From the NCBI RefSeq assembly GCF_004028635.1, contig NZ_RQJW01000008.1, positions 410,996 through 474,995 on the forward strand: 64,000 nucleotides of DNA. The letters are read 5' to 3'. The position numbers and the translations under genes are program-made. A model generated the notes under the pieces. The model searched no databases. It was not told the DNA's origin and worked only from the letters and a program-made list of their open reading frames with translations. The stretch comes from Streptomyces cyaneus. GTDB taxonomy: Bacteria; Actinomycetota; Actinomycetes; Streptomycetales; Streptomycetaceae. The number at the start of each line of letters is the position of its first letter. The first letter of the stretch is position 1. Shown here piece after piece: positions 49,923-62,157 of this stretch.

Positions 49923-50810
49923 ATGACAGCGACCCTCAACGTCGAGGAACTCGTCGCGATCGACGTCCACACCCACGCGGAGGTGTCCTCCAAGGGCCAC
50001 TCCTCCCTGGACGACGACCTGCACGACGCCTCCTCCGCCTACTTCAAGGTCGAGGGCAAGCGGAAGCCGACCTTGGAGGAGACCGCCGCCTACTACCGCG
50101 AGCGCAAGATGGCCGCCGTGATCTTCACGGTCGACGCCGAGTCCGCGACCGGCACGCCGCCCGTCCCGAACGAGGAGGTCGCCGAGGCCGCGGCCGCCAA
50201 CTCCGACGTCCTCATCCCCTTCGCCTCCATCGACCCCTTCCGGGGGAAGGCGGGCGTCAAGCAGGCCCGTCGCCTGGTCGAGGAGTACGGGGTGAAGGGC
50301 TTCAAGTTCCACCCCAGCATCCAGGGCTTCTTCCCCAACGACCGCTCGGTGGCCTACGACCTCTACGAGGTCATCGAGGAGACGGGCACGATCGCCCTCT
50401 TCCACACGGGCCAGACGGGCATCGGCGCCGGAGTCCCCGGCGGGGGCGGCATCCGGCTGAAGTACTCCAACCCCCTCCACGTGGACGACGTCGCCGCCGA
50501 CTTCCCACACCTGAAGATCATCCTGGCGCACCCGTCCTTCCCCTGGCAGGACGAGGCGCTCGCCGTCGCCACGCACAAGCCCGGTGTGCACATCGACCTG
50601 TCCGGCTGGTCGCCCAAGTACTTCCCGCCGCAGCTCGTGCAGTACGCCAACACGCTGCTGAAGGACAAGGTGCTCTTCGGCTCCGACTTCCCCGTCCTCA
50701 CCCCGGACCGCTGGCTCGCCGACTTCGAGAAGCTGTCGATCAAGGACGAGGTCAAGCCGAAGATCCTCAAGGAGAACGCCGCCCGCCTGCTCGGGCTGAC
50801 GAAACCGTAA
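49923..50810 (+). CDS. couO: Amidohydrolase-superfamily hydrolase (CouO-like)
   Basis: A 295-residue amidohydrolase-2 fold protein. The first metal ligands lie in IDVHTHAEV; GVKGFKFHPSIQGFFPND, ALFHTGQTGIGAG, LAHPSFPWQDEAL and FGSDFPVLTPDRW supply the further His and Asp ligands. Relatives include ACMSD and gamma-resorcylate decarboxylase. In Rhodococcus RHA1 CouO, of this superfamily, cleaves the 3-oxo-arylpropanoyl-CoA hydrolytically. Three bases separate it from the SDR gene, and it sits before the ligase gene, matching the cou arrangement. The symbol rests on gene order and family. Confidence 0.8.
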   Translation: MTATLNVEELVAIDVHTHAEVSSKGHSSLDDDLHDASSAYFKVEGKRKPTLEETAAYYRERKMAAVIFTVDAESATGTPPVPNEEVAEAAAANSDVLIPFASIDPFRGKAGVKQARRLVEEYGVKGFKFHPSIQGFFPNDRSVAYDLYEVIEETGTIALFHTGQTGIGAGVPGGGGIRLKYSNPLHVDDVAADFPHLKIILAHPSFPWQDEALAVATHKPGVHIDLSGWSPKYFPPQLVQYANTLLKDKVLFGSDFPVLTPDRWLADFEKLSIKDEVKPKILKENAARLLGLTKP

Positions 50811-50820
50811 GGGGCGTGAC

Positions 50821-52323
50821 ATGCGCAACGAGGGACTGGGGTCGTGGCCCGCACGCCGGGCCCGCAAGACCCCCCACCGCACCGCCCTGATCCACGGCGA
50901 GTCGTCCACGGACTACGGCACGCTCCACACCCGCACCACACGCCTCGCCCACGCCCTGCGCGACCGGGGCGTGCGCCGCGGCGACCGCATCGCCTACCTC
51001 GGCCCGAACCACCCGTCCTACCTGGAGACCCTGTTCGCGGCCGGCACGCTCGGCGCGGTCTTCGTCCCGCTCAACATCCGCCTCGCCGGCCCCGAGATCG
51101 CCTACCAACTCGCCGACTCCGGCGCGAAGGCCCTCGTCTACGGCCCCTCGCACGCCGGACTCGTCGCCGGGCTGCCGGGCAGCACCGACGTCCGTACGTA
51201 CATCGAAGTGGGCGCCGAATACGAGGGCGCGCTCGCCTCGGCCGCCGAGGAGCCGATCGACGCGCCGGTCAGCGCGGACGACACCTGCATCATCATGTAC
51301 ACCTCGGGGACGACAGGCCGCCCCAAGGGCGCGATGCTCACCCACGGCAACCTGACCTGGAACGCGATCAACGTCCTGATCGACCATGACCTGATCGCCG
51401 ACGAACGCGCCCTGGTCTCCGCGCCGTTGTTCCACACGGCGGGCCTGAACATGCTGACCCTGCCGGTCCTGCTGAAGGGCGGCACCTGCGTACTGGTCGA
51501 GGCCTTCGACCCGAACGCCACCTTCGACCTGATCGAACGGCACCGGATCACCTTCATGTTCGGCGTCCCCGCGATGTTCGACCAGGTGGCCCGGCACCCG
51601 CGCTGGGCGCAGGCCGACCTGTCCTCGCTGCGGATCCTCACCTGCGGCGGCTCCCCGGTCCCGACCCAGCTGATCGCCGCTTACCAGAAGCGCGGGCTGA
51701 CCTTCCTCCAGGGCTACGGCATGACGGAGGCGGCCCCGGGGACGCTGTTCCTGGACGCCGAGCACGCGGTGAGCAAGGCGGGTTCGGCGGGCGTACCGCA
51801 CTTCTTCAGCGACGTACGCGTCGTGGGGCCGGACCTCGCACCGGTGGAGACCGGCGAAACCGGCGAGGTCATGGTCCGCGGACCCCATGTCATGCCCGGC
51901 TACTGGGGCCTGCCCGAGGAGACGGCCGCCTCCTTCGCCGACGGCTGGTTCCGCAGCGGGGACGCGGCCCGCGTCGACGAGGACGGGTACGTCTTCATCG
52001 TCGACCGCATCAAGGACATGATCATCTCCGGCGGCGAGAACATCTACCCCGCCGAGATCGAGGACCTGCTCCTCGCCCACCCGGACATAGTCGAGTGCGC
52101 GGTGATCGGGGTGCCGGACGACAAGTGGGGCGAGGTGCCGCGCGCGGTCGTGGTCCCACGCGAGGGCGCCGCGCTCGATCCGGACGAGGTCCTCGCCTCC
52201 CTCTCCGGACGGCTCGCCAAGTACAAGATCCCGAAATCGGTGGTGCTCGCGGACGAACTCCCGCGCACCGCCTCAGGAAAACTCCTCAAGTCCCGAGTCC
52301 GTACCCGGTACGGCAAGAGTTAA
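50821..52323 (+). CDS. couL: Acyl/aryl-CoA ligase (CouL-like AMP-forming synthetase)
   Basis: A 500-residue ANL-superfamily enzyme. The P-loop-like motif is MYTSGTTGRPKGAMLTH, the adenine motif QGYGMTEAAPGT, the ribose-binding GWFRSGDAARVDEDGY and the C-terminal catalytic lysine in PRTASGKLLKS. It activates a carboxylic acid as acyl-AMP and then forms the CoA thioester. In this operon the probable substrate is p-coumarate, ferulate or a related hydroxycinnamate. Substrate choice cannot be read from the sequence alone. Confidence 0.85.
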   Translation: MRNEGLGSWPARRARKTPHRTALIHGESSTDYGTLHTRTTRLAHALRDRGVRRGDRIAYLGPNHPSYLETLFAAGTLGAVFVPLNIRLAGPEIAYQLADSGAKALVYGPSHAGLVAGLPGSTDVRTYIEVGAEYEGALASAAEEPIDAPVSADDTCIIMYTSGTTGRPKGAMLTHGNLTWNAINVLIDHDLIADERALVSAPLFHTAGLNMLTLPVLLKGGTCVLVEAFDPNATFDLIERHRITFMFGVPAMFDQVARHPRWAQADLSSLRILTCGGSPVPTQLIAAYQKRGLTFLQGYGMTEAAPGTLFLDAEHAVSKAGSAGVPHFFSDVRVVGPDLAPVETGETGEVMVRGPHVMPGYWGLPEETAASFADGWFRSGDAARVDEDGYVFIVDRIKDMIISGGENIYPAEIEDLLLAHPDIVECAVIGVPDDKWGEVPRAVVVPREGAALDPDEVLASLSGRLAKYKIPKSVVLADELPRTASGKLLKSRVRTRYGKS

Positions 52324-52331
52324 GGAACCCC

Positions 52332-52787
52332 ATGAGCATCACCGTGAACGGCCTCGACGAACTGAAGAAGCTCGCGGGCAGCGACCTTGGCACCAGCGAG
52401 TGGATCGAGATCACCCAGGAGCGGATCAACACGTTCGCCGACGCCACGGGCGACCACCAGTGGATCCACGTGGACCCGCAGAAGGCGGCCGAGGGCCCGT
52501 TTGGCGCCCCCATAGCCCACGGCTACCTCACCCTCTCCCTCTTCATCCCCCTCTTCACCGAGCTGCTGGACGTCCAGGGCGTCACCACGAAGGTCAACTA
52601 CGGCCTGAACAAGGTGCGTTTCCCCTCCCCGGTCAAGGTCGGCTCGCGCATACGGCTGGTCGGCAGGCTCGCCGAGGTGGACGAGGTGCCCGGCGGGGTG
52701 CAGATCACCGTCGACGGCACGATCGAGGTCGAGGGCGGGGGGAAGCCGGCGGCGGTGCTGCAGAGCCTGTCGCGGTTCTACGCCTGA
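52332..52787 (+). CDS. couM: MaoC-like hot-dog enoyl-CoA hydratase (CouM-like)
   Basis: A 151-residue hot-dog protein. The hydratase motif FADATGDHQWIHVDPQKA contains the catalytic Asp and His, followed by GPFGAPIAHGYLTLSL and YGLNKVRFPSPVKVG. It would hydrate the hydroxycinnamoyl-CoA double bond, between the ligase and the SDR. It ends the four-gene operon, 8 bp after the ligase gene. Confidence 0.85.
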   Translation: MSITVNGLDELKKLAGSDLGTSEWIEITQERINTFADATGDHQWIHVDPQKAAEGPFGAPIAHGYLTLSLFIPLFTELLDVQGVTTKVNYGLNKVRFPSPVKVGSRIRLVGRLAEVDEVPGGVQITVDGTIEVEGGGKPAAVLQSLSRFYA

Positions 52788-52887
52788 GCCCGGACGGCGA
52801 TTCGCCCGGCGGAGCACCCCACACACCATGAGCCCGTCTCCGTTCAGGTCGTCCTGCACGGAGGCGAGCCCCTTCCGGCAGGGCAGG

Positions 52888-53751
52888 TCATTTACCCGGA
52901 GGTGTCGTGGAGTCGTCGTTCCGGGTCCGCACCGCGACCAGGTCGAGCAGGCGCCCCGCGGCCTCGTCCGCGAGCGGTGTGAGCCCGGTGTGCACCGCCC
53001 GGAAGGTCTTCTCGGCTCCCTCCGCGGGCCAGTCGTCCGGCAGGTGCTTGACCGGCAGCCGTGGGTCCTGGCGGATGACCCGCAGCCACTCCGCCTGCAG
53101 CCGCAGCCGCAGCGCGAGGGCGTCGTCGGCCTCCGGCAGCTCGGTCTGCCAGGGTTGCCAACGGCTCGCGAACGACTCGTAGCGCGCCGCCAGTTCGGCC
53201 AGTTCCCAGGTCTCCTCGATCATCGCGCCGATGTCCATACCGGCGTCGGCGTGCGCGCGGAACACCTTCACATGGGCGGACAGGCCGAGCTCGGCCACCA
53301 GCGACGACACATCGACCTCGCCCGGCGCGATCCACAGGCCGCTGAACAGCGGGCCGAAGCCGTTCCACGTCAGCTTGGAGCGCAGGTCGTGGCGCTGGCG
53401 CTGCCAGGACTCCGGGAGGGAGAAGCCGAGCAGGGTCCAGCTGCCGTCCCAGTGCCGGTTGACGGCGCCGGTCTGCCAGATGCGGTGCTCGCCGTCGCGC
53501 AGGACCGTCTCCGAATGCTCGGTCAGGCCGAAGTACATGCGGCGGCCCTCGCGCTGGCGGCGCAGCAGACCGCGGTTCACCATCCGGGTCAGCGTCGAGC
53601 GGGTCGCCTGCTCGCCGACGCCCACGCGTGCGAAGACGCCGATGACGCTGCCCGAGTACACACAGACGTCCCGCCCGAGCACCTGGTCGCCCAGGAACGT
53701 CAGCATGAGGGACTGGGGCCGCAGCGCCTCTTCACCGGTCACGCGGCCCAC
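52888..53751 (-). CDS. PaaX-family transcriptional regulator
   Basis: A 287-residue PaaX-like protein. The N-terminal winged helix includes QSLMLTFLGDQVL and ARVGVGEQATRSTLTRMVNRGLLRRQREGRRMYFGLTEH. The central PaaX domain has WDGSWTLLGFSLPE and RSKLTWNGFGPLFSGLWIAPGE. PaaX proteins sense aryl-CoA such as phenylacetyl-CoA. It is convergent to the cou-like operon, 100 bp away, and 15 bp downstream of the secreted-protein gene, so its target is not obvious. GTG 53751 or GTG 53742 may be the start. Confidence 0.85.
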   Translation of the reverse strand: MGRVTGEEALRPQSLMLTFLGDQVLGRDVCVYSGSVIGVFARVGVGEQATRSTLTRMVNRGLLRRQREGRRMYFGLTEHSETVLRDGEHRIWQTGAVNRHWDGSWTLLGFSLPESWQRQRHDLRSKLTWNGFGPLFSGLWIAPGEVDVSSLVAELGLSAHVKVFRAHADAGMDIGAMIEETWELAELAARYESFASRWQPWQTELPEADDALALRLRLQAEWLRVIRQDPRLPVKHLPDDWPAEGAEKTFRAVHTGLTPLADEAAGRLLDLVAVRTRNDDSTTPPGK

Positions 53752-53766
53752 GGTACCTCTCGTCGA

Positions 53767-54615
53767 TCAGTCCGTGACCTGCCCGTACGAGGAGACGGCC
53801 GTCGCCACCGCGCACACGCCGGGCGGGATCATCTGCGTGCGCAGGGTGCCGCTGTTCACGTCGTAGTCGACGCCCTCCGCCTCGAAAGTGCCCGAGCACA
53901 CGCTGCGCTGCGGCAGGGCGAAGAGGCTGCTCACCGTGCCGGTGATCGGCTGACCGTCCACCTTGCGCTCCAGATCCACCTGCAGCAGCGGGCGGATCTC
54001 CGGGAAGAGCGTCCCCGAGCCGTCGTTCGAGGCGCACACCAGCCGGGTGTCCGTCACGAAGTCGCAGCCCTGGATGTCGCGCACCGGCCTGTCCAGGGTG
54101 ATCTGCCAGGCCTCCTTCAGATCCCCGCCCGTCGGGGGCGTGGCCGGGTTCAGCAGGGGAGCGGGGAAGACCTGGAGTCTCTTCTGCTCCCCCCACTCAC
54201 CCGACACCAGCCACTGGCCGTCGGGTGAGACGGTGGCGAAGGAGTTGTTCAGCTTCTCGCCCGGATTGAGCCGGTGGACGTACTCGTAGCGCTTCCCGGC
54301 CGGTGTCGTCACCGCGAACATCTTGGACGTGGCCGTGTCCGGGCCCTGGTAGGCGTCGAAGGTGTGACCGCGTGCGATGTCCGGGTCGCCGACGTGGTTC
54401 CAGCCCTTGATCCGCAGGTCCAGAGGGATGGAGGCGAGCCCGCGGTACAGCAGTGAGCCGTCCGCGCGGCTCGCCAGGCCCTGCCCGCCGCCCAGCGTGT
54501 CCGTGTACGCCGTGCCGGTGTTCACCCAGTGCGGATCGCCGGCGGCGGACGCGGTGCCCGCGCCGAGCGCGACGGCAGCCAATAAGCAGACCGGGGTGCG
54601 GAGATGACGCTTCAT
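53767..54615 (-). CDS. Secreted protein of unknown function
   Basis: A 282-residue exported protein with a clear signal peptide (KRHLRTPVCLLAAVALGAGTASA, cleavage about residue 24). The mature part is beta-rich with VSPDGQWLVSGEWGEQKRLQVFPAPLL, which suggests a beta-propeller or WD-like blade protein, and conserved-looking cysteines (GCDFV, LVCAS, SVCSGTF, PGVCAV) that may form disulfides. I do not recognise a named family. ATG 54615 shares one base with the stop of the PHP-domain gene (TGATG), and GGAG lies upstream. Confidence 0.7.
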   Translation of the reverse strand: MKRHLRTPVCLLAAVALGAGTASAAGDPHWVNTGTAYTDTLGGGQGLASRADGSLLYRGLASIPLDLRIKGWNHVGDPDIARGHTFDAYQGPDTATSKMFAVTTPAGKRYEYVHRLNPGEKLNNSFATVSPDGQWLVSGEWGEQKRLQVFPAPLLNPATPPTGGDLKEAWQITLDRPVRDIQGCDFVTDTRLVCASNDGSGTLFPEIRPLLQVDLERKVDGQPITGTVSSLFALPQRSVCSGTFEAEGVDYDVNSGTLRTQMIPPGVCAVATAVSSYGQVTD

Positions 54616-56294
54616 CAGGCTCCTGACACGTCGACGAACACGGGGTTCGAATAGAACCACGTATCGGCCCACGGGTCACCGTTTCCGGGCTCGTGCGGGA
54701 TCGGCCCGTGCGGGTCGACCGACGCGCCGAGGTAACCCGAGCCGTGGCGGTTGCCGTCGCTGCCGCGCAGCCGGACGTAGAAGGACTCGTCCCCGGCGGT
54801 CAGCGGAATGCGCAGGGTGTAGGTGCCCTTGCGGCCGCTCACGTCCTTCGTCTGCACGACCTTGGTGTCCGGTGCCTGCCAGGTGTCCCGGTCGGTCACC
54901 GGGCCGCGCACAGCACCCCGGACGACGTCCACGTGCGCCAACTCGGGGAGGATTCCCTGGGGGTTGGGCCGGGAGGCGGTGGTGACCGTCACGTACAGCG
55001 TGAGCTTCTCGCCCTTGCGTACGCGCAGCCGGCCGCCCAGTGTGACGCCCCGGCCGAGGTCGCAGTCGCGCTTCAGGCGGACGTCGAGGCCGTCGAGCAG
55101 ATGCCCGTGGTCGAGCCAGACCCGGCCCGCGCGCAGGCCCGCCATCACCGCGCGGTAGCCGTAGCGGGTGACGCCGACGTGGGTGCGGCTGAACTGGCCC
55201 GGCCAGAAGTCGCTGCCCGGCTGCGGGGTGGCGGTGTCGACCGGGTCCGGCAGCTTGCCGGTGTTGTCGAAGTTCTGGCCCGCGGGCCAGTCGCCGTTCT
55301 TCCAGGTGTCGAAGACGATGCGGTGGGCGTCGGAGTTCGTGGTGATCGAGAACAGGCTGCCTTCGGCCAGCATCGAGTCCCACAGACCGCCGACCGTCGC
55401 CGTCGCCCAGTCGAAACCGCCGTACGTCAGATAGGCGTCCGCCGGATAGCCGGCCCAGGACTGGGCCGACGGCTTGTTCTCGTACTCGCCGCGGATCGAG
55501 GTCGTACCGCGCCAGCCGGGGATGGCCGCGCCCTGGGCGCCGGGTGCGCCCTCCATGCCGATCATGATCTCGGGGGCCGCGTCCCGCCAGGCGCGCATCT
55601 CGTGCGGGGAGTCGATGCCGAGGCGCATCGGGTGGTTGGCGAGGACGAGCACGTCGTCGACGTAGCCGGTGCGGCGCTGCTCGGCCAGCCACTGGATGGC
55701 CTTGACGGCGTGGGCCTCGTTGCGGGCGGTGTCCGTGCCGGCCGCGGAGCCGTCGGTGTAGCCGAGCAGCTTGCCGTCGTAGGCGCTCTCGAACTGCGTG
55801 AGCAGGTCGACCTCGTGCGCGCCGGGTGCCGCGAAGACCGTGCAGTGCTCGGCGGCCGGGATGTACCACTCCAGGCCCTGGAAGATCAGCTGGCGCGGGT
55901 TCTCGGCGCGCGCCTTGAGGATCTCCTCGTGCTCCAGCGGGGCGCCGTACCGAGCATGCCCGAAGTTGGAGTGCTCGGTGAACACCATCCAGTCCAGCCC
56001 GTACTTGGCGCCCGCGGCGGCCAGTTGGGAGAACGTGTACTTGGCGTCGTGGCTGTAGACGGAGTGGATGTGGTGGTCGCCGACGAGGTAGGCGAGGCGG
56101 GGGTCGTCGCCTCCCAGCCGGCGGTCGGCCGGGGCCGCGGCCGCTGTCGCGGGTACGGCCGCGGAGCCGAGCGCGAAGGCGGCGCCGAACAGGCCGGCGC
56201 GGCGCAGGAGCCCGCGGCGGGAGACGCCCTGGGCGTCCAGGAAGGCGGGGGCGACGGACGGGTCGGCCCAGGTGGGGAGCTGCTGCTCGGTCAT
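54615..56294 (-). CDS. Tat-exported PHP-domain metal-dependent phosphoesterase
   Basis: A 559-residue protein. The N-terminus (20-55) has a twin-arginine signal, SRRGLLRRAGLFGAAFALG followed by an Ala-rich stretch ending ATAAAA. The PHP domain begins YLVGDHHIHSVYSHDAKYTFSQLA (His-x-His metal site) and has FTEHSNFGH, QGLEWYIPAAEHCT and TTNSDAHR. A beta-sandwich-like C-terminus follows (SFYVRLRGSDGNRHG). PHP proteins cleave phosphate esters with a polynuclear metal site. It lies 41 bp after the metallophosphoesterase gene in the same operon. Confidence 0.85.
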   Translation of the reverse strand: MTEQQLPTWADPSVAPAFLDAQGVSRRGLLRRAGLFGAAFALGSAAVPATAAAAPADRRLGGDDPRLAYLVGDHHIHSVYSHDAKYTFSQLAAAGAKYGLDWMVFTEHSNFGHARYGAPLEHEEILKARAENPRQLIFQGLEWYIPAAEHCTVFAAPGAHEVDLLTQFESAYDGKLLGYTDGSAAGTDTARNEAHAVKAIQWLAEQRRTGYVDDVLVLANHPMRLGIDSPHEMRAWRDAAPEIMIGMEGAPGAQGAAIPGWRGTTSIRGEYENKPSAQSWAGYPADAYLTYGGFDWATATVGGLWDSMLAEGSLFSITTNSDAHRIVFDTWKNGDWPAGQNFDNTGKLPDPVDTATPQPGSDFWPGQFSRTHVGVTRYGYRAVMAGLRAGRVWLDHGHLLDGLDVRLKRDCDLGRGVTLGGRLRVRKGEKLTLYVTVTTASRPNPQGILPELAHVDVVRGAVRGPVTDRDTWQAPDTKVVQTKDVSGRKGTYTLRIPLTAGDESFYVRLRGSDGNRHGSGYLGASVDPHGPIPHEPGNGDPWADTWFYSNPVFVDVSGA

Positions 56295-56335
56295 GGTGGT
56301 CCTCGGAGCGCGTCGGTGAAGCTCGGTGAAGGGCC

Positions 56336-58165
56336 TCAGTGGGTCATGAAGGACTTGACGGGCAGCGCCCGCGCCACGATCCGGACGTCGCCGAGGCGGC
56401 CGTACAGGATCTGGTCGATCTTGCCGCCGTACTCGTAGCCGCCGAGGAGCCAGGGCAGGCCGACGGAGGTGATGCCGACCGCGGACGCCTTCGGATTGCG
56501 GACCACCGGGCACCCCTCGACGTACATCGTGGTGTGCTCGCCGTCGTTGACGACCGCGAGGTGCCACCAGGTCTCCAGCGGGGTCTCCTGAGCCCAGTTG
56601 GTGGCGATGCCCTGCTGGTTCAGCGGGCGCATCGCCCACTGCGGCTCGCGGTCGTTCGACAGGGAGAGCGTGGCGAGCGGCTCGTCCGGGTCGTCGGCGG
56701 TCTTGCCGGCGGCACCGCCCGTGCCCGTCCGGCTGACCAGGCCCGACCAGGCGTTGTGCGAGGGGTCCCAGTCGGCCGGGAGGCGGTAGAACGCCTCGAC
56801 GGTGTAACCGTCCCGGAACGTCGCCGAGTTGAGCGGTGCCCCGTCGACCGTACGCAGATACGCCCCCTTCAGCGGGGACTTGAAACCCTGGAACTCCAGG
56901 CTGCCGTGGCCGGGCTGATCGGGGTGGTGATCGGCGGACCAGCCCAGCTTGCCGCCGCCCACGGTGACGAGCGTGAGGTCGTTGCCGCGTCCGGACAGGT
57001 CGCGGACCGTGCTGCCTTCCACCGGCTGCTCGAATCGCCAGTACGCCACCGTGCCCGGGATCAGCATCCGCGACGCGGGGCGCGCCGGACGTGCGGGCAC
57101 CGGGTCGAAGCCGGCGAAGCGGTCGGCGAAGTCGATCTCGACGCTGAACCGGTCGGCGTCACCGCTGAGTTCGATCTCCTGCCGCTCCAGCTCGTTGAGC
57201 CCCTTGGCGGCCCGGCCCAGGATCCACGGGGAGACCGTCTCCACGTCGATGACGTTCCGGTCGAGGTCGAAGCGGTACAGGCGGATCATCGCCGCGCCGC
57301 CGAAGTATCGGTTCTGGTAGTTCGTCAGATGCAGGTGTACGTCGTTGCCCGCCGCGTTCTTGCGGGTCGCCCGGCCGGCGGGCCAGTAGTGCCCGTTGAG
57401 GGTGAGGAAGATCTGGTCGTGGTCCTCGATGAGCTGGTCCCACAGCTGCTGCCCGTACGCCGACAGGGAGTCGTCCTCGACGACCAGCTCGTGCGTGGTG
57501 AGCACGACCGGCGTCTTCGGGTGCCGGGCGAGGACGTCCTTGGCCCACGCGTAGCCCTTCGCCGACAGCCGCCAGTCCAGCGCGAGCACCATCCACTCAC
57601 GGCCGGCGGCCTTGAACAGGTGGAAGCTGTTGTAGCCGTCGGGGGAGGCGCCCCCGAACGTCTTCTTCTCCTGGAACCGCTTGGGCCCGAAGGCGTCCAG
57701 ATACGGCGTCGTACCGCGCTGGTCGTCCGTCGACGACTTCACGTCGTGGTTGCCGGCGAGGACGCTGTAGCCCACGCCCCGCCGGTCCAGGAGCCGGAAC
57801 GCCTCACTGATCGCGGCGACTTCGGGCTGGGTGCCGTTCTGGGTGAGGTCGCCGAGGTGGGACAGGAAGACGATGTTCTCCTTGCGGCCGTGCTCCAGCA
57901 GATAGCGCAGGGACGCCTCGACCGGCGCCTTGTCGATGCTCGGGCCGTCGAAGAGGTACTGGGTGTCGGGCATCACGGCGAGCGTGAAGCGACGGCTGTC
58001 CGAGTCGGGCCGCCAGTCGTCCGCGGATGCCGCTTCGGCCACGGTCGGCAGCGCGACCGAGGCGGTGGCAGCGGCGCCGATCAGTGCCGTGGCCCGCAGG
58101 AAACTGCGTCTTGCGGCGCCGGCCTGCGCGGCCTCGCCCTGGTCGTGCGCATGCGAAGTGCACAT
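56336..58165 (-). CDS. Tat-exported calcineurin-like phosphoesterase with C-terminal LamG domain
   Basis: A 609-residue protein. A twin-arginine-type signal (ARRSFLRATALIGAAATASVAL) is followed by the metallophosphoesterase core: VMPDTQYLF, LSHLGDLTQNG, VLAGNHD, TTHELV and LNGHYWPAG. From about 385 a concanavalin-like LamG/pentraxin domain runs to the end (GTVAYWRFEQPVEGSTVRDLSG, WWHLAVVNDGEHTTMYVEG), which usually binds glycans. It would remove phosphate from an extracellular sugar polymer or sugar phosphate. 45 bp follow the beta-galactosidase gene. Confidence 0.87.
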   Translation of the reverse strand: MCTSHAHDQGEAAQAGAARRSFLRATALIGAAATASVALPTVAEAASADDWRPDSDSRRFTLAVMPDTQYLFDGPSIDKAPVEASLRYLLEHGRKENIVFLSHLGDLTQNGTQPEVAAISEAFRLLDRRGVGYSVLAGNHDVKSSTDDQRGTTPYLDAFGPKRFQEKKTFGGASPDGYNSFHLFKAAGREWMVLALDWRLSAKGYAWAKDVLARHPKTPVVLTTHELVVEDDSLSAYGQQLWDQLIEDHDQIFLTLNGHYWPAGRATRKNAAGNDVHLHLTNYQNRYFGGAAMIRLYRFDLDRNVIDVETVSPWILGRAAKGLNELERQEIELSGDADRFSVEIDFADRFAGFDPVPARPARPASRMLIPGTVAYWRFEQPVEGSTVRDLSGRGNDLTLVTVGGGKLGWSADHHPDQPGHGSLEFQGFKSPLKGAYLRTVDGAPLNSATFRDGYTVEAFYRLPADWDPSHNAWSGLVSRTGTGGAAGKTADDPDEPLATLSLSNDREPQWAMRPLNQQGIATNWAQETPLETWWHLAVVNDGEHTTMYVEGCPVVRNPKASAVGITSVGLPWLLGGYEYGGKIDQILYGRLGDVRIVARALPVKSFMTH

Positions 58166-58210
58166 GGGTGCTCCATGAAGAGTGGGAGAGGGAGGAAGTC
58201 CAAAGGAAGT

Positions 58211-61179
<2,969 letters not shown>

Positions 61180-61183
<4 letters not shown>

Positions 61184-62130
61184 GACCCTTCCGAAGGGGG
61201 TGGTGACGTCGGTGACGTCGAGCCGGGCAGGATGCGGCCTTGGAGGTCCCAGGCGGGGTCGAGGGGGATGCCGAGGCGGTCCAGGACGGTGGGGGCGATG
61301 TCGATGAGGCGGGGCGTGTCCAGCCGGGTGCCGGCGGGCACGCCGGGCCCGGCGAGCACGACGAAGACCTCTCGCTCGGCACGCGTGTCGCCTCCGTGGC
61401 CGCCGGAGTCGAGATGTCCGTGGTCCGTGGTGACCAGCACGGTCCACTGCTCGTCCGCACGGGCGGGTTCGGAGCGTCGGGCGTCGATCGCCTCCAGCAG
61501 CCGCCCGAGGTGGGCGTCCTGCGTGAGCAGGGCCTGATCGTAGGCGGGGCTGAGGGGGCCGGTGGCGTGGCCGGCCTCGTCGGTGGCGCCGAAGTACACG
61601 AACACGACGTCTGGGTCGTGCTTGGTGAGCCAGCGTACGGCGGTGCGGGCGACGCGGCGGTCCGCGGTCTCGTAGCCGCGGGACTCGCCGTTGTGGCGCA
61701 CACGTCGGCCGATGGCGCGGCCGAGGGTGCCGCGGCGGACCAGTGCCGGCCAGGACACCACGGCCGCCGTGCGCAGACCGGGCCGCGCGGTGCGGGCGCG
61801 GCTGAGGAAGTCGGGATAGCGGGAGTAGTCGGCGCCGGTGAAGTCGTTGCCGGTCACCCCGTGCCGGTCGGGCCACACCCCGGTCAGCACGCTCGACCAG
61901 CCGGGTCCGGAGTCGGTGTAGGCCATGCTGGTGGACGGCCCGCCGTCGGCCTGGCCGTCCACCTCGCCGTAGGGCAGCAGGCTGATCCCGACGGCACCCG
62001 CGGCCATCAGTCCGTGCAGCACGGGTGCGGTCGACGGCGAGCGCGTCAGCCGGTCGAAGCGCAGGCCGTCCATACCGACCACGAGCACCTTGCCGCGCCC
62101 GGACCGTCCCCCGCCGGCGGCATCCACCAC
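61180..62130 (-). CDS. Alkaline-phosphatase-superfamily phosphodiesterase/nucleotide pyrophosphatase-like protein
   Basis: A 316-residue protein: VLVVGMDGLRFDRLTRSPSTAPVL (metal Asp, with Thr/Ser near the usual nucleophile), MAYTDSGPGWSSVLTGVWPDRHGVTGN, VYFGATDEAGHATG and VTTDHGHLDSGGHGG (metal Asp-His pairs). This is the Phosphodiest/type I nucleotide pyrophosphatase pattern. No signal peptide is seen. GTG start follows GAGAGAGAGG. It lies between the ABC permease and lacZ genes, so a phosphorylated or phosphodiester-linked sugar is a likely substrate (inference). Confidence 0.83.
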
Positions 62131-62157
62131 GGCGCACCCCTCTCTCTCGACACCGGT

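Noticed and set aside
49923..50810. Gamma-resorcylate or ACMS decarboxylase
   Set aside because: The fold fits, but the gene lies inside a CoA ligase/MaoC/SDR operon, where a CouO-like thioester hydrolase is the better match.
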